A stretch of DNA of 6,921 nucleotides from Oligoflexus sp. (GTDB lineage: Bacteria; Bdellovibrionota_B; Oligoflexia; Oligoflexales; Oligoflexaceae): assembly GCA_030151925.1 (NCBI GenBank), contig JASLCY010000093.1:1-6921 (forward strand), written 5' to 3'. Below the pieces are notes generated by a model. That model saw nothing but the letters and a program-made list of their open reading frames with translations. It was not told the origin of the DNA and made no database searches. The number at the start of each line of letters is the position of its first letter. The stretch's first letter is position 1. A program made the position numbers and the translations under genes. Shown here one piece after another: positions 1-6,921 of the stretch.

Positions 1-37
1 TATCCTCATCCCGAAAGCCTACGAAGGATTGCTCTCT

Positions 38-1662
<1,625 letters not shown>

Positions 1663-1666
<4 letters not shown>

Positions 1667-1691
1667 CAGTTGAATGGCTTTGTGCTTCGAT
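1663..1691 (+). promoter_or_regulatory. possible sigma-70-like promoter for the peroxiredoxin gene
   Basis: A perfect TTGACA (1663-1668) overlaps the pruA stop codon. With a 17-nt spacer the -10 position holds TTCGAT (1686-1691), which matches TATAAT at positions 1, 5 and 6 only. An alternative -10, TATATG at 1704-1709, has only a poor -35 (TTGTGC, 1680-1685). The 68-nt gap has no terminator hairpin, so read-through from pruA is equally possible. The call rests mainly on the -35 match. Confidence 0.3.
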
Positions 1692-1734
1692 ACGAAACGT
1701 TTTTATATGACCGAACTCTATGAGGAATTGACCG

Positions 1735-2316
1735 ATGTCCGTACTCGTAAACCGTCAAGCTCCCGACTTCAAAGCTCAGGCCGTCATCAACGGCGAAATC
1801 CAAGAAATCACTCTCTCGCAGTTCCGCGGCAAGAAAAACGTCGTCCTGTTCTTCTATCCGCTCGACTTCACGTTCGTGTGCCCGACCGAACTCCACGCGT
1901 TCCAGGAAAAACTCGGTGAGTTCAAATCGCGCAACACCGAAGTCATCGCCGTGTCGATCGACAGCGTCCACACGCACCAGGCCTGGCTCCGCACTTCGCA
2001 GGAAGAAGGCGGCATCAAAGGCATCACCTACCCGGTGATCTCGGACATCCACAAGTCGATCGCCCGTGACTACGACGTCCTCCACGAAGACGGCGTGGCT
2101 CTCCGCGCGACCTTCCTTATCGACCGCCAAGGCAAAGTCCGTCACGAGACCGTGAACGACCTTCCCCTGGGACGTAACATCGATGAATACCTTCGCCTCG
2201 TCGATGCCGTAGCTTTCAACGAGAAGCACGGTGAAGTCTGCCCTGCGAACTGGCACGAAGGCGAGAAAACGATGCGCCCAGACCGCGCAGGCCTCAAAGA
2301 GTACTTCGGTACCTGA
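1735..2316 (+). CDS. typical 2-Cys peroxiredoxin (AhpC/Prx1 subfamily)
   Basis: Cytoplasmic thiol peroxidase reducing hydrogen peroxide, organic hydroperoxides and possibly peroxynitrite; 193 residues, close to the usual length of the AhpC/Prx1 class. The thioredoxin-fold active site [13 protein letters not shown] (about 41-53) contains Pro42, Thr46 and the peroxidatic Cys49, and Arg124 in ALRATF fits the conserved active-site Arg. The resolving cysteine is Cys169 in HGEVCPANW, so a domain-swapped dimer with intersubunit disulfide is expected. The C-terminus EYFGT carries a Tyr-Phe pair and residues 92-96 form a GGIKG loop; both sit where the YF and GGLG motifs of hyperoxidation-sensitive peroxiredoxins lie. 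GAGGAA (1722-1727) is 7 nt before the ATG. No ahpF or thioredoxin reductase is adjacent, so the reductant is unknown. A strong terminator follows. Codons are strongly biased to C-ending ones, which suggests high expression. Confidence 0.95.
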   Translation: MSVLVNRQAPDFKAQAVINGEIQEITLSQFRGKKNVVLFFYPLDFTFVCPTELHAFQEKLGEFKSRNTEVIAVSIDSVHTHQAWLRTSQEEGGIKGITYPVISDIHKSIARDYDVLHEDGVALRATFLIDRQGKVRHETVNDLPLGRNIDEYLRLVDAVAFNEKHGEVCPANWHEGEKTMRPDRAGLKEYFGT

Positions 2317-2346
2317 GATCCTCGGTTTTTACTCCGAATACACGAT

Positions 2347-2375
2347 GGGCCTTTCCTCAGGGAAAGGCCCTTTTT
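2347..2375 (+). terminator. rho-independent terminator after the peroxiredoxin gene
   Basis: A perfect 10-bp stem, GGGCCTTTCC (2347-2356) with GGAAAGGCCC (2361-2370), encloses a TCAG tetraloop and is followed directly by TTTTTATT. It lies 30 nt after the peroxiredoxin stop. On the minus strand the stem is followed by ATCGTG, not a T-run, so it should act in one direction only and not for the convergent gene ending at 2395. Confidence 0.95.
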
Positions 2376-2394
2376 ATTAGTTTAATAAGGGATT

Positions 2395-2868
2395 TCAGCG
2401 GGTTTCGATCGCGACCTGGTGGCCGAGATTGAAGTTGAGCCTGAGCTGCTGCTCTTCGCTCGCCGCGCGTTTGCCGCCGAAGTTCCATTTCGAGACGGCC
2501 GTGAGAGCGGCGGCATCGAAGACCTGCGGAGGATTCGATTCGACGATATGCAGATTCGCGACCGCACCGCCGCGGGTTACGCGGAAACGGAGGGTGACGA
2601 AGCCTTCGATGCGCTTCGCAGCCGCCGCGGGCGGATACTGCGGCATGAACTTGATCTGGGGCTCGTCCTTCTTATCTTCAAGACGGACGAAGGGTTTGAT
2701 ATCGATCGTAACTTCGTTCATTTTCTCTTTGGAGACCTGGTATTCCACGGTCGCCTTCATCGCCGAGTTGATAGCCTTGGCCTCGCGGCCCTTGATGATG
2801 GACTGCAGGGGCAGGCTTACCAGAAGAGTCACGAGAAAGCCGATCGTACCGCTGATGAGATACTTCAT
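2395..2868 (-). CDS. short TonB C-terminal-domain protein, membrane anchored
   Basis: TonB proteins carry proton-motive energy from ExbB-ExbD in the inner membrane to outer-membrane receptors. This 157-residue protein has one N-terminal membrane segment (about residues 3-25, basic start MKY, anchor IIKGR after it), then about 50 residues, then a TonB C-terminal domain at about 76-150. That domain is recognisable from PQYPPAAA, EGFVTLRFRVTRGGAV, the IVESNPP..FD turn, AAL.AVSKWNF and a final beta strand. The anchor and the domain resemble the TonB2-type family. It lacks the long Pro/Lys-rich periplasm-spanning linker; only a charged stretch (about 60-75) separates anchor and domain. ATG 2868 is preceded by AAAGGGGG (2878-2885) at 9 nt; an upstream in-frame TTG at 2910 would overlap the likely -10 box and is rejected. 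No exbB, exbD or receptor gene is in the window, so its role as a true energy transducer is uncertain. Confidence 0.85.
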   Translation of the reverse strand: MKYLISGTIGFLVTLLVSLPLQSIIKGREAKAINSAMKATVEYQVSKEKMNEVTIDIKPFVRLEDKKDEPQIKFMPQYPPAAAAKRIEGFVTLRFRVTRGGAVANLHIVESNPPQVFDAAALTAVSKWNFGGKRAASEEQQLRLNFNLGHQVAIETR

Positions 2869-2911
2869 CGATTTCGTCCCCCTTTCTTTGATAAGCGCGT
2901 TTCTAGCCAAG

Positions 2912-2940
2912 ATTATATCCTCTTCAAAGGTCCATGACCC
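2912..2940 (-). promoter_or_regulatory. sigma-70-like promoter for the TonB-like gene
   Basis: On the minus strand a perfect TATAAT (2912-2917) lies 43 nt before the ATG at 2868. With a 17-nt spacer the -35 position is GGGTCA (2935-2940), matching TTGACA at three positions. The predicted start near 2904 gives a leader of about 36 nt containing the Shine-Dalgarno site. A short inverted repeat, GGTC-3nt-GACC (2929-2939), overlaps the -35 element and spacer and could bind a regulator; that is a guess. Confidence 0.6.
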
Positions 2941-3087
2941 GTTTCGGCATTTTCGGGGAAAATCTTAAGTCCTCTCCAAATCTTACCCGTGAATTGACTC
3001 CGGGATTCTCCAGCGATTTCATAAGACTAGAAGTTTAAAAGAAAATTTCGCGAAGCTTGCCGATAAGCCGATTTCCTCGGCGCCCCT

Positions 3088-3102
3088 GCCCCGCCTCGGG
3101 GC
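3088..3102 (-). other. GC-rich hairpin just after the winged-helix-like gene
   Basis: GCCCCG (3088-3093) and CGGGGC (3097-3102) form a 6-bp stem with a 3-nt loop, 4 nt beyond the stop codon at 3107. No T-run follows on the minus strand, so it is not a standard intrinsic terminator. It could stabilise the mRNA 3' end or assist factor-dependent termination. The remaining intergenic sequence up to 2941 holds only weak short palindromes such as TTCGCGAA. Confidence 0.35.
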
Positions 3103-3106
3103 CGGC

Positions 3107-3487
3107 TCAGGCCTCCCGGGTCTTCTCTTCATAAAGATACCAACGGCGTTCCTCATGGCGATAGACGAACCACTCGAAGACTTCGGCCAGGCCGGTCTCC
3201 TGCAGGGAGTCGCGCAGGAAGCGCCGCGAGCGGCTGATGAGCTTCGTCAGGCTCGTGTCCTGGCATTCCCGCAGACGGCTGCTGGGCTCACGCGAATGGC
3301 CGTCGGCGCCGCTTAAGGGATAAACCTCCTCCCGCAGCAACCGCCGCTCCGTCCCGCCTCGGGGATCCTGCTCGGCGAGGAGCGCGGCGACCAGGGCCTT
3401 GGTCTTCTTGCGGCCGTGGAGCGCGACGATATGCTGATTCACGTGGAGGTTCGAGCCTTTGAGCATGACGCTGGGAACAGTATTCAC
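3107..3487 (-). CDS. small basic protein, winged-helix-like DNA-binding candidate
   Basis: I do not recognise a named family. The 126-residue protein is charged, has no signal peptide or membrane segment, and its layout resembles the winged helix of OmpR-type regulators. An N-terminal strand pair (about 7-23, LKGSNLHVNQHIVAL) leads into a helix (about 27-40, KTKALVAALLAEQ) and a helix with LLREEVYP (about 50-57). A putative recognition helix follows (SLTKLISRSRRFLRDSL, about 79-95), then a closing hairpin with EWFVYRHEERRWYLYEE (about 105-121). No receiver domain is present, so it would be a free-standing DNA- or RNA-binding unit. GTG 3487 was chosen because AAGGAG (3497-3502) lies 9 nt upstream. 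The same frame stays open back to a GTG at 3628 overlapping the exonuclease stop, but the extra 47 residues show no domain. It lies 137 nt downstream of the exonuclease gene and may share its transcript. Confidence 0.7.
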   Translation of the reverse strand: MNTVPSVMLKGSNLHVNQHIVALHGRKKTKALVAALLAEQDPRGGTERRLLREEVYPLSGADGHSREPSSRLRECQDTSLTKLISRSRRFLRDSLQETGLAEVFEWFVYRHEERRWYLYEEKTREA

Positions 3488-3624
3488 GGGAAGATTCTCC
3501 TTTCCAAAAAAGTTGTGAACTATTTGGCAAAGAGAATGAGGCGGCGCAAGGCTGGTCTGAGAATCTGCCGGCCAAAGCGTTTTCCTGGGATCCTTCCAGC
3601 AGAAAACACCCGGCCGGAGCCAGG
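3488..3624 (-). other. intercistronic region between exonuclease and winged-helix-like genes
   Basis: These 137 nt separate the exonuclease stop from the preferred GTG start of the next gene. The downstream frame is open throughout, so an N-terminal extension of up to 47 residues cannot be excluded. The only strong signal is the Shine-Dalgarno AAGGAG at 3497-3502. I see no terminator with a T-run and no convincing promoter, which favours co-transcription. Confidence 0.4.
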
Positions 3625-5322
3625 TCACGAGAAACGCGGGAGTTCCTCGACGTGGATGACCCGGACTTTTTCATGACGGCTGCCGAAGAAGGCCCACCAG
3701 AACACGCGTCCCAGCAGGTTGGCATCCGCCAGGGTCAAAGGCAGCGCGGGATCGATCTTCTCGGCAGCCTGCTTGATCTGACGATAGAGCTGCTGATTCA
3801 AGCCCTGCGCGAGGAGGCCGGCGTGCAGATCGCCGCTGACCTTGTGTTCTCCGAGCAGGCGGCCGTCGGCGATCGCGTAGAGATAGGTGTCATCCCCGGC
3901 CTCGACCGCGAGCAGGCCTGAGCAGGCGCGCGCGTTGAAGAGGTCGGCGGGTATCTTCAGGTCCCTCAGCCGGTCGCGCAGCTTGTTGATCTCGGCGATG
4001 CGCGCCGAGTGCTTCGGCAGGAGCCCGAGGAGCTTTTCCTTGAAGCTGCCCTTGAGCGGCTTGCGATTGAAGAAGTCGGCGAGTATCTCCGCCTCCTCCG
4101 CATTGAGCTTGAGGCCCTTCTTGGTCGGCTTCCGCTCGAGCACCTGCGCGAGCGATTCCAGGAGGACCGTCACTTCCTTGCCGCCGCGGATCGGTCCGAG
4201 GAAGGCGGTCACGCCTTCCACCAGCGGGCCGGTGGCGAGGCGGTATTCTTCGGCTTCCTGCACGATGAAAATGAAATTGGCCGTCCGCTGGTGCCAGTTG
4301 GAAGGATCGAAACGCACGCGATGCTTCGCGAGGTCCTTGGCTTCCAGGACCGCGGCCGAGAAAGGCGTCGAGGTCTCCTCGAAACGCAGGTCGCAGCTCG
4401 AGAGGACCGCGCGCAGGAGCTGCTTCGGCAGCGCGTTGAGCTTCTGCAGGCGCTTCACCTCGCGCGCGATGTTGTGCGCGCTCGACAGGAAGGTGACCTG
4501 GCCGCTGTAGTCCTGCAGGTAGAAGACGCCGGGCGCTTCGGGCAAGGCGCGCATCGCCTCGGGACGGACCCCGAAGCCGAGCCTGAGGCCCGATTCGAAA
4601 TCGCCCTGGAAACGGATCGCGTCGGCGATCGAGGGCAGGCCCTTCGCCTGCATCTTGCCGAGCAGGATCTTGAAGAGCTCCAGCGTGAGATAGGCGTCGG
4701 CCTCGGCGCGATGCAGGCGGGCGTCCGCCGGCAGCTTGAAGAAGCCGGCGAGGCCCTTGAGCGATTTATCGGGCGCGTTCGGCGCGAGCTTCTCGACCAG
4801 GAGGTGCGTGCAGAGGAAGTAATTCTGGATCTCGTGGTTGCATTCGACTTCGGCGAAGTAACGCAGAAACTTCATATCGCCTATCGTGTTGTGGCTGACG
4901 AGCACGTCGTCGGCGATGAACTTGATGAAGTCGGGCATGATCGCGCGGATATGCGGGGCGTCGCGCACCATCTTATCGGTGATGCCCGTCATGCGCCGCA
5001 CGATCGGAGGGATCGGGACGCCGGGATTCACCATGCTGTAGAACGTGTCCTCGATCTTGCCGTCGCGATAACGAAGCGCGAAGATCTCGGTGATGCCGTT
5101 CTTTTCCGGATTGCCGCCGGTGGTCTCGATGTCGAAGGCGATGTAACTGCCGTTTTCGAGAGCTTGACTGAGATGCCGGGTCTTGCCTTTCGCCGGCGCG
5201 TTCGCGCTCTTCTTGCGCCGATCAAAGCCTTGATGGGAATGGGGCGGTCTCGGCGCGGGCCGGGGAGTCGATGGAGAGGGCACGTCCGCATCACGCGAGG
5301 GTTTTTGATCAGTCAATGTCAT
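3625..5322 (-). CDS. DEDDh exonuclease fused to degenerate GIY-YIG/UvrC-like region
   Basis: Predicted 3'-5' exonuclease of the DnaQ/epsilon family joined to a UvrC/Cho-like region, as in the DnaQ-UvrC fusions annotated in several bacterial groups; a DNA repair role is expected. Residues are numbered from ATG 5322 (565 aa). Residues 1-55 are Pro/Arg/Lys-rich and probably disordered. The exonuclease domain (about 58-225) has Exo I FDIETTG (Asp64, Glu66), Exo II SHNTIGDMKFL (Asp149; the usual Phe before it is Gly) and Exo III HRAEAD (His204, Asp209), so all five catalytic residues are present. From about 259 a GIY-YIG fold follows: LPEAPGVFYLQD, then TFLSSAHNI where active members have YVGKAKNL. 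The Tyr and Lys are lost, although the metal-binding Glu (about 327, VLEAKDLAK) seems kept. A UvrC-like AFLGPIRGGK segment lies near 373-382. No HhH or UVR motif is seen in the rest. AAAGG (5328-5332) precedes ATG 5322 by 5 nt; an upstream TTG at 5337 has no ribosome site. Confidence 0.88.
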   Translation of the reverse strand: MTLTDQKPSRDADVPSPSTPRPAPRPPHSHQGFDRRKKSANAPAKGKTRHLSQALENGSYIAFDIETTGGNPEKNGITEIFALRYRDGKIEDTFYSMVNPGVPIPPIVRRMTGITDKMVRDAPHIRAIMPDFIKFIADDVLVSHNTIGDMKFLRYFAEVECNHEIQNYFLCTHLLVEKLAPNAPDKSLKGLAGFFKLPADARLHRAEADAYLTLELFKILLGKMQAKGLPSIADAIRFQGDFESGLRLGFGVRPEAMRALPEAPGVFYLQDYSGQVTFLSSAHNIAREVKRLQKLNALPKQLLRAVLSSCDLRFEETSTPFSAAVLEAKDLAKHRVRFDPSNWHQRTANFIFIVQEAEEYRLATGPLVEGVTAFLGPIRGGKEVTVLLESLAQVLERKPTKKGLKLNAEEAEILADFFNRKPLKGSFKEKLLGLLPKHSARIAEINKLRDRLRDLKIPADLFNARACSGLLAVEAGDDTYLYAIADGRLLGEHKVSGDLHAGLLAQGLNQQLYRQIKQAAEKIDPALPLTLADANLLGRVFWWAFFGSRHEKVRVIHVEELPRFS

Positions 5323-5347
5323 ATCTACCTTTGCCAAAAGGACGCAT

Positions 5348-5353
5348 ATTAAA
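5348..5353 (-). promoter_or_regulatory. possible -10 box for the exonuclease gene
   Basis: On the minus strand TTTAAT (5348-5353) matches TATAAT at 5 of 6 positions and lies 25 nt before the ATG at 5322, giving a short leader that still contains the AAAGG site. No acceptable -35 is found at 16-18 nt spacing, where the sequence is GC-rich. This is a weak call. Confidence 0.25.
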
Positions 5354-5399
5354 GGTCCTAGGGAAAACTGCGGAGCGGCCCAGCGCGCCCTCCTGTCCT

Positions 5400-5433
5400 T
5401 TCTAGCAGATTCGGCTCGAAGAATCAGCTAGAA
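5400..5433. repeat. 34-nt inverted repeat in the divergent intergenic region
   Basis: TTCTAGC (5400-5406) pairs with GCTAGAA (5427-5433), then an A-A mismatch (5407/5426), then GATTC (5408-5412) pairs with GAATC (5421-5425) around an 8-nt centre, GGCTCGAA. Twelve of 13 positions per arm pair. It lies between the divergent exonuclease and lipoprotein genes and ends about 20 nt before a likely -10 box for the lipoprotein gene, so it would cover the -35 zone. No T-run flanks it, which argues against a terminator. An operator site or a structured 5' leader are the main options. The core ATTC-N8-GAAT is one base longer than the common ATAC-N7-GTAT form of LysR-type sites. Confidence 0.65.
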
Positions 5434-5452
5434 GTCATCTCATCCAAAGCCG

Positions 5453-5458
5453 TAAAAT
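5453..5458 (+). promoter_or_regulatory. possible -10 box for the lipoprotein-LysR pair
   Basis: TAAAAT (5453-5458) matches TATAAT at 5 of 6 positions, about 45 nt before the lipoprotein ATG. The -35 position at 17-nt spacing (5430-5435, AGAAGT) is poor and falls at the edge of the inverted repeat, as expected for a promoter that needs an activator. The inference is weak. Confidence 0.35.
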
Positions 5459-5502
5459 ACTCAGAGGGACGATCCGTCGGTTGTTCGTAGGAGTACCACA
5501 TT

Positions 5503-5895
5503 ATGCGAACTCGAAACACTTTCATCAGCTTGGCCTTCAGCCTGTCACTTGTTACAGCCTGTGCCCACAGCGATGCGGAACTGAGCGCGGCCCTCGACCC
5601 GTGGATAGGCAAAAACCCTGACCAACTCGTCGAAAAATGGGGCTCACCCAGCTCGACCTATCAAATGGAAAATGGCGTTAAAGTCCTCACCTACGCCAAC
5701 GACCGCGTCGTATCCCGGTCGATCGGCTACGGCTATAGGTTGTGGCGCCACGACAATTTCAGTTATACCGAGACTTGCAAGATCAACTTTTTCACCGACG
5801 CCGCCAGGAAGAAGATCGAGAAGTACACGACCCTCGGCGGTGCCTACAATTGCCTCGATCAGTTGAACGAGCAAGGCATCCCGAAACCGTCGTGA
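5503..5895 (+). CDS. small outer-membrane-type lipoprotein, BamE/SmpA-like
   Basis: A 130-residue exported lipoprotein. The signal peptide has a basic start (MRTRN), a hydrophobic core (about 6-17) and the lipobox VTAC, with lipidated Cys20. Residue +2 is Ala, not Asp, so outer-membrane sorting is expected. The mature part has the pattern W.GKNPDQLVEKWGSPSS...NGVKVLTY (about 34-64), reminiscent of the BamE/SmpA-like fold, in which a helix ends in a WG.P turn followed by a hairpin. Two cysteines remain (Cys92 and Cys117) and could form a periplasmic disulfide. TAGGAG (5488-5493) lies 9 nt before the ATG. Its codons are less GC-rich than those of the exonuclease and LysR genes. The LysR gene follows after 23 nt, suggesting an operon. 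The lipoprotein call is strong; the fold assignment is inference and a role in outer-membrane assembly is not shown. Confidence 0.85.
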   Translation: MRTRNTFISLAFSLSLVTACAHSDAELSAALDPWIGKNPDQLVEKWGSPSSTYQMENGVKVLTYANDRVVSRSIGYGYRLWRHDNFSYTETCKINFFTDAARKKIEKYTTLGGAYNCLDQLNEQGIPKPS

Positions 5896-5918
5896 GAGCC
5901 AAAGCATAAGGGAGAAGC

Positions 5919-6734
5919 ATGGATTTCAGATACCTGAAGGCTTTTATCGCATCCGTCGAACAAGGGAGCTTCTCCAAGGCCGCTGACGAGCTGAACATCG
6001 CCCAGTCGGCGGTGAGCCGGCAGGTGAAGCTGCTCGAGGAATCGGTGGACGACGAGCTTCTCATCCGCTCCACGAAGCATTTGACCCTGACGCCGAAGGG
6101 CAAGAAGCTCTACGAGGCGCTCAAGCACTTCGAGTCCGAGACCGCCACCCTCCTCAGCGACGACGAACGCACGACGATCCGCATCGGGATCCCGCACGGG
6201 CTGCTCGAGAGCTGGTTCCAGACGCTGCTCGGCGAATACTACAAGGCCAACGACTCCAACCTGGTGATCACCGTCGGCACGCTGAGCGAGCTGCGCGAGG
6301 GCATCGAAGGCGGGCGGTTCGACCTCATCTTCACCCCCTTCGAGATCGACAGCGAGCTCATCAGCTCCCAGCCGGTGCTGGACGAGAACCTCGCGATCGT
6401 CAGCCGCGACGCGATCAATCCGGAAAAGCTGCTGAACTACCGATGGATCATCTACGGCCCGGAAGACCTCCTCCTGCGCATGCACAGGAAGATGCCGCGC
6501 CGCGTGGTGCAGGTGAATTCGATCACGGCGATGATCAAGCTGGTCAAGCAGGGGATAGGCATCGCCGTGGTTCCCGACCACATGACGCTCGATCAGCCTG
6601 AGCTCAGGAGCTACAGGAAGGAGAGCCTGCCGCGGCAGACGATCTTCGCTTCGCACCTGCGCTATAAAAAGGCGCCGGAAGACCTGCAGACCCTGATCAA
6701 CCTCTTGCCGCGCCCGGCCGCAGGGAAAGCGTGA
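5919..6734 (+). CDS. LysR-type transcriptional regulator, slightly short
   Basis: DNA-binding regulator of 271 residues, a little under the usual 290-320. The N-terminal winged helix-turn-helix (about 2-62) is clear: FRYLKAFIASVEQGSFSKAA, then the recognition helix AQSAVSRQVKLLEE (about 28-41) and the wing ELLIRSTKHLTLTPKG. A short linker helix leads to the effector-binding domain (about 86-262), with TIRIGIPHGLL, GGRFDLIFTP and VKQGIGIAVVPDHM at the expected places. The ligand cannot be inferred. GGGAG (5910-5914) lies 4 nt before the ATG. Unlike most LysR genes it is not the divergent partner of its nearest neighbour but follows the lipoprotein gene in the same direction. Its 3' end overlaps the convergent gene at 6697-6734. 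The inverted repeat at 5400-5433 is a candidate site for it, which would mean autoregulation; this is unproven. Confidence 0.93.
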   Translation: MDFRYLKAFIASVEQGSFSKAADELNIAQSAVSRQVKLLEESVDDELLIRSTKHLTLTPKGKKLYEALKHFESETATLLSDDERTTIRIGIPHGLLESWFQTLLGEYYKANDSNLVITVGTLSELREGIEGGRFDLIFTPFEIDSELISSQPVLDENLAIVSRDAINPEKLLNYRWIIYGPEDLLLRMHRKMPRRVVQVNSITAMIKLVKQGIGIAVVPDHMTLDQPELRSYRKESLPRQTIFASHLRYKKAPEDLQTLINLLPRPAAGKA

Positions 6735-6921
6735 GCACCGAGATCTTCTGCTCGCGATAGCCCGATCCTATCATGAACTCCTCGATGCCCTCCTGATCGA
6801 GGGCGCAATCCGCTTCCACGTGATCCAAAGTCTCGAAGTGCTGGGCGAGGTCCTCGAGGGCCTTGCCGTAGCGGAAGCGGCGCGGGTTCGCCAGGATCAG
6901 GCGCGCCTCGGGCTTCATCAG
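6697..6921 (-). CDS. C-terminal part of a methyltransferase-like protein (partial)
   Basis: The frame is open to the window edge (CTG before an internal ATG at 6918), so the true start probably lies outside. The visible 74-75 residues contain KPEARLILANPRRFRYGKAL and end with a GYREQKISVLTLSLRPG strand. This resembles the last strands of class I SAM-dependent methyltransferases, where a 'L.PGG.lllanP' strand precedes a helix and two final strands. That is pattern resemblance only; the SAM-binding motifs would lie upstream, out of view. Its stop lies inside the LysR gene, giving a 38-nt tail-to-tail overlap. Strong coding periodicity with GC-ending codons supports a real gene. Confidence 0.55.
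   Translation of the reverse strand: MMKPEARLILANPRRFRYGKALEDLAQHFETLDHVEADCALDQEGIEEFMIGSGYREQKISVLTLSLRPGAARG

Noticed and set aside
2347..2375. Terminator as a shared bidirectional terminator for both convergent genes
   Set aside because: On the minus strand the hairpin is followed by ATCGTG, not a T-run, so only the plus-strand direction fits intrinsic termination.
2419..2968. Two overlapping plus-strand open frames opposite the TonB-like gene
   Set aside because: The minus strand has the TonB domain, a membrane anchor, a good ribosome site and a perfect -10 box. The plus-strand frames have none of these.
3040..3080. Weak palindromes (TTCGCGAA, GCCGA/TCGGC) as an intrinsic terminator for the minus-strand cluster
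   Set aside because: Stems are only 4-5 bp and not placed directly before the short T-rich stretch, so the structure is not convincing.
3485..3628. GTG at 3628 overlapping the exonuclease stop as the start of the winged-helix-like gene
   Set aside because: The added 47 residues have no domain character, while the internal GTG at 3487 has AAGGAG at ideal spacing. The longer form is kept only as a minor alternative.
4009..5352. Long plus-strand open frame (447 codons) opposite the exonuclease gene
   Set aside because: It is fully antisense to a gene with clear catalytic motifs. The translation is monotonous Arg/Glu/Leu/Asp-rich with no domain, as expected for an antisense frame in GC-rich coding DNA.
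5859..6656. Minus-strand open frame (265 codons) opposite the LysR gene
   Set aside because: Antisense shadow of an unmistakable LysR regulator; the translation is low-complexity Arg/Glu/Asp/Leu/Val with no domain.

Overview
The window looks like an ordinary chromosomal stretch of a GC-rich (roughly 58-60% by eye) Gram-negative bacterium. It encodes an outer-membrane-type lipoprotein, a TonB-like protein, a LysR regulator and genes with good Shine-Dalgarno sites. Several proteins (the ALDH4A1-type proline catabolic dehydrogenase, the exonuclease/UvrC-like fusion and the small winged-helix-like protein) remind me of Bdellovibrionota/Oligoflexia or deltaproteobacteria-like genomes. That placement is from memory and is weak. 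I see no tRNA, rRNA, IS element, CRISPR array or phage gene.

Layout. Positions 38-2375, plus strand: delta-1-pyrroline-5-carboxylate dehydrogenase (pruA), then a typical 2-Cys peroxiredoxin, closed by a textbook rho-independent terminator. Positions 2395-5322, minus strand: in transcription order, a DEDDh exonuclease fused to a degenerate UvrC/Cho-like GIY-YIG region, then a 126-residue basic protein resembling a winged-helix DNA-binding domain, then a short TonB C-terminal-domain protein with a good promoter of its own. Positions 5323-5502 form a divergent intergenic region with a near-perfect 34-nt inverted repeat. Positions 5503-6734, plus strand: a BamE-like small lipoprotein and a LysR-type regulator, 23 nt apart and probably co-transcribed. 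From 6697 to the window end, minus strand: the C-terminal part of a gene that resembles a methyltransferase tail and overlaps the end of the LysR gene by 38 nt.

How they may work together. PruA oxidises the proline-derived semialdehyde to glutamate, and the adjacent peroxiredoxin removes peroxide; any functional link is inference from adjacency. The minus-strand exonuclease/UvrC-like protein points to DNA repair or processing, and the following small basic protein may bind nucleic acid. The lipoprotein and LysR gene may form a small envelope-related regulatory unit.

No clearly new system is visible. The most interesting points are the probable loss of the GIY-YIG active site in an otherwise intact exonuclease fusion, the uncharacterised winged-helix-like partner gene, the linker-less orphan TonB-like protein, the divergent-region palindrome, and a sharp local codon-usage change inside pruA.
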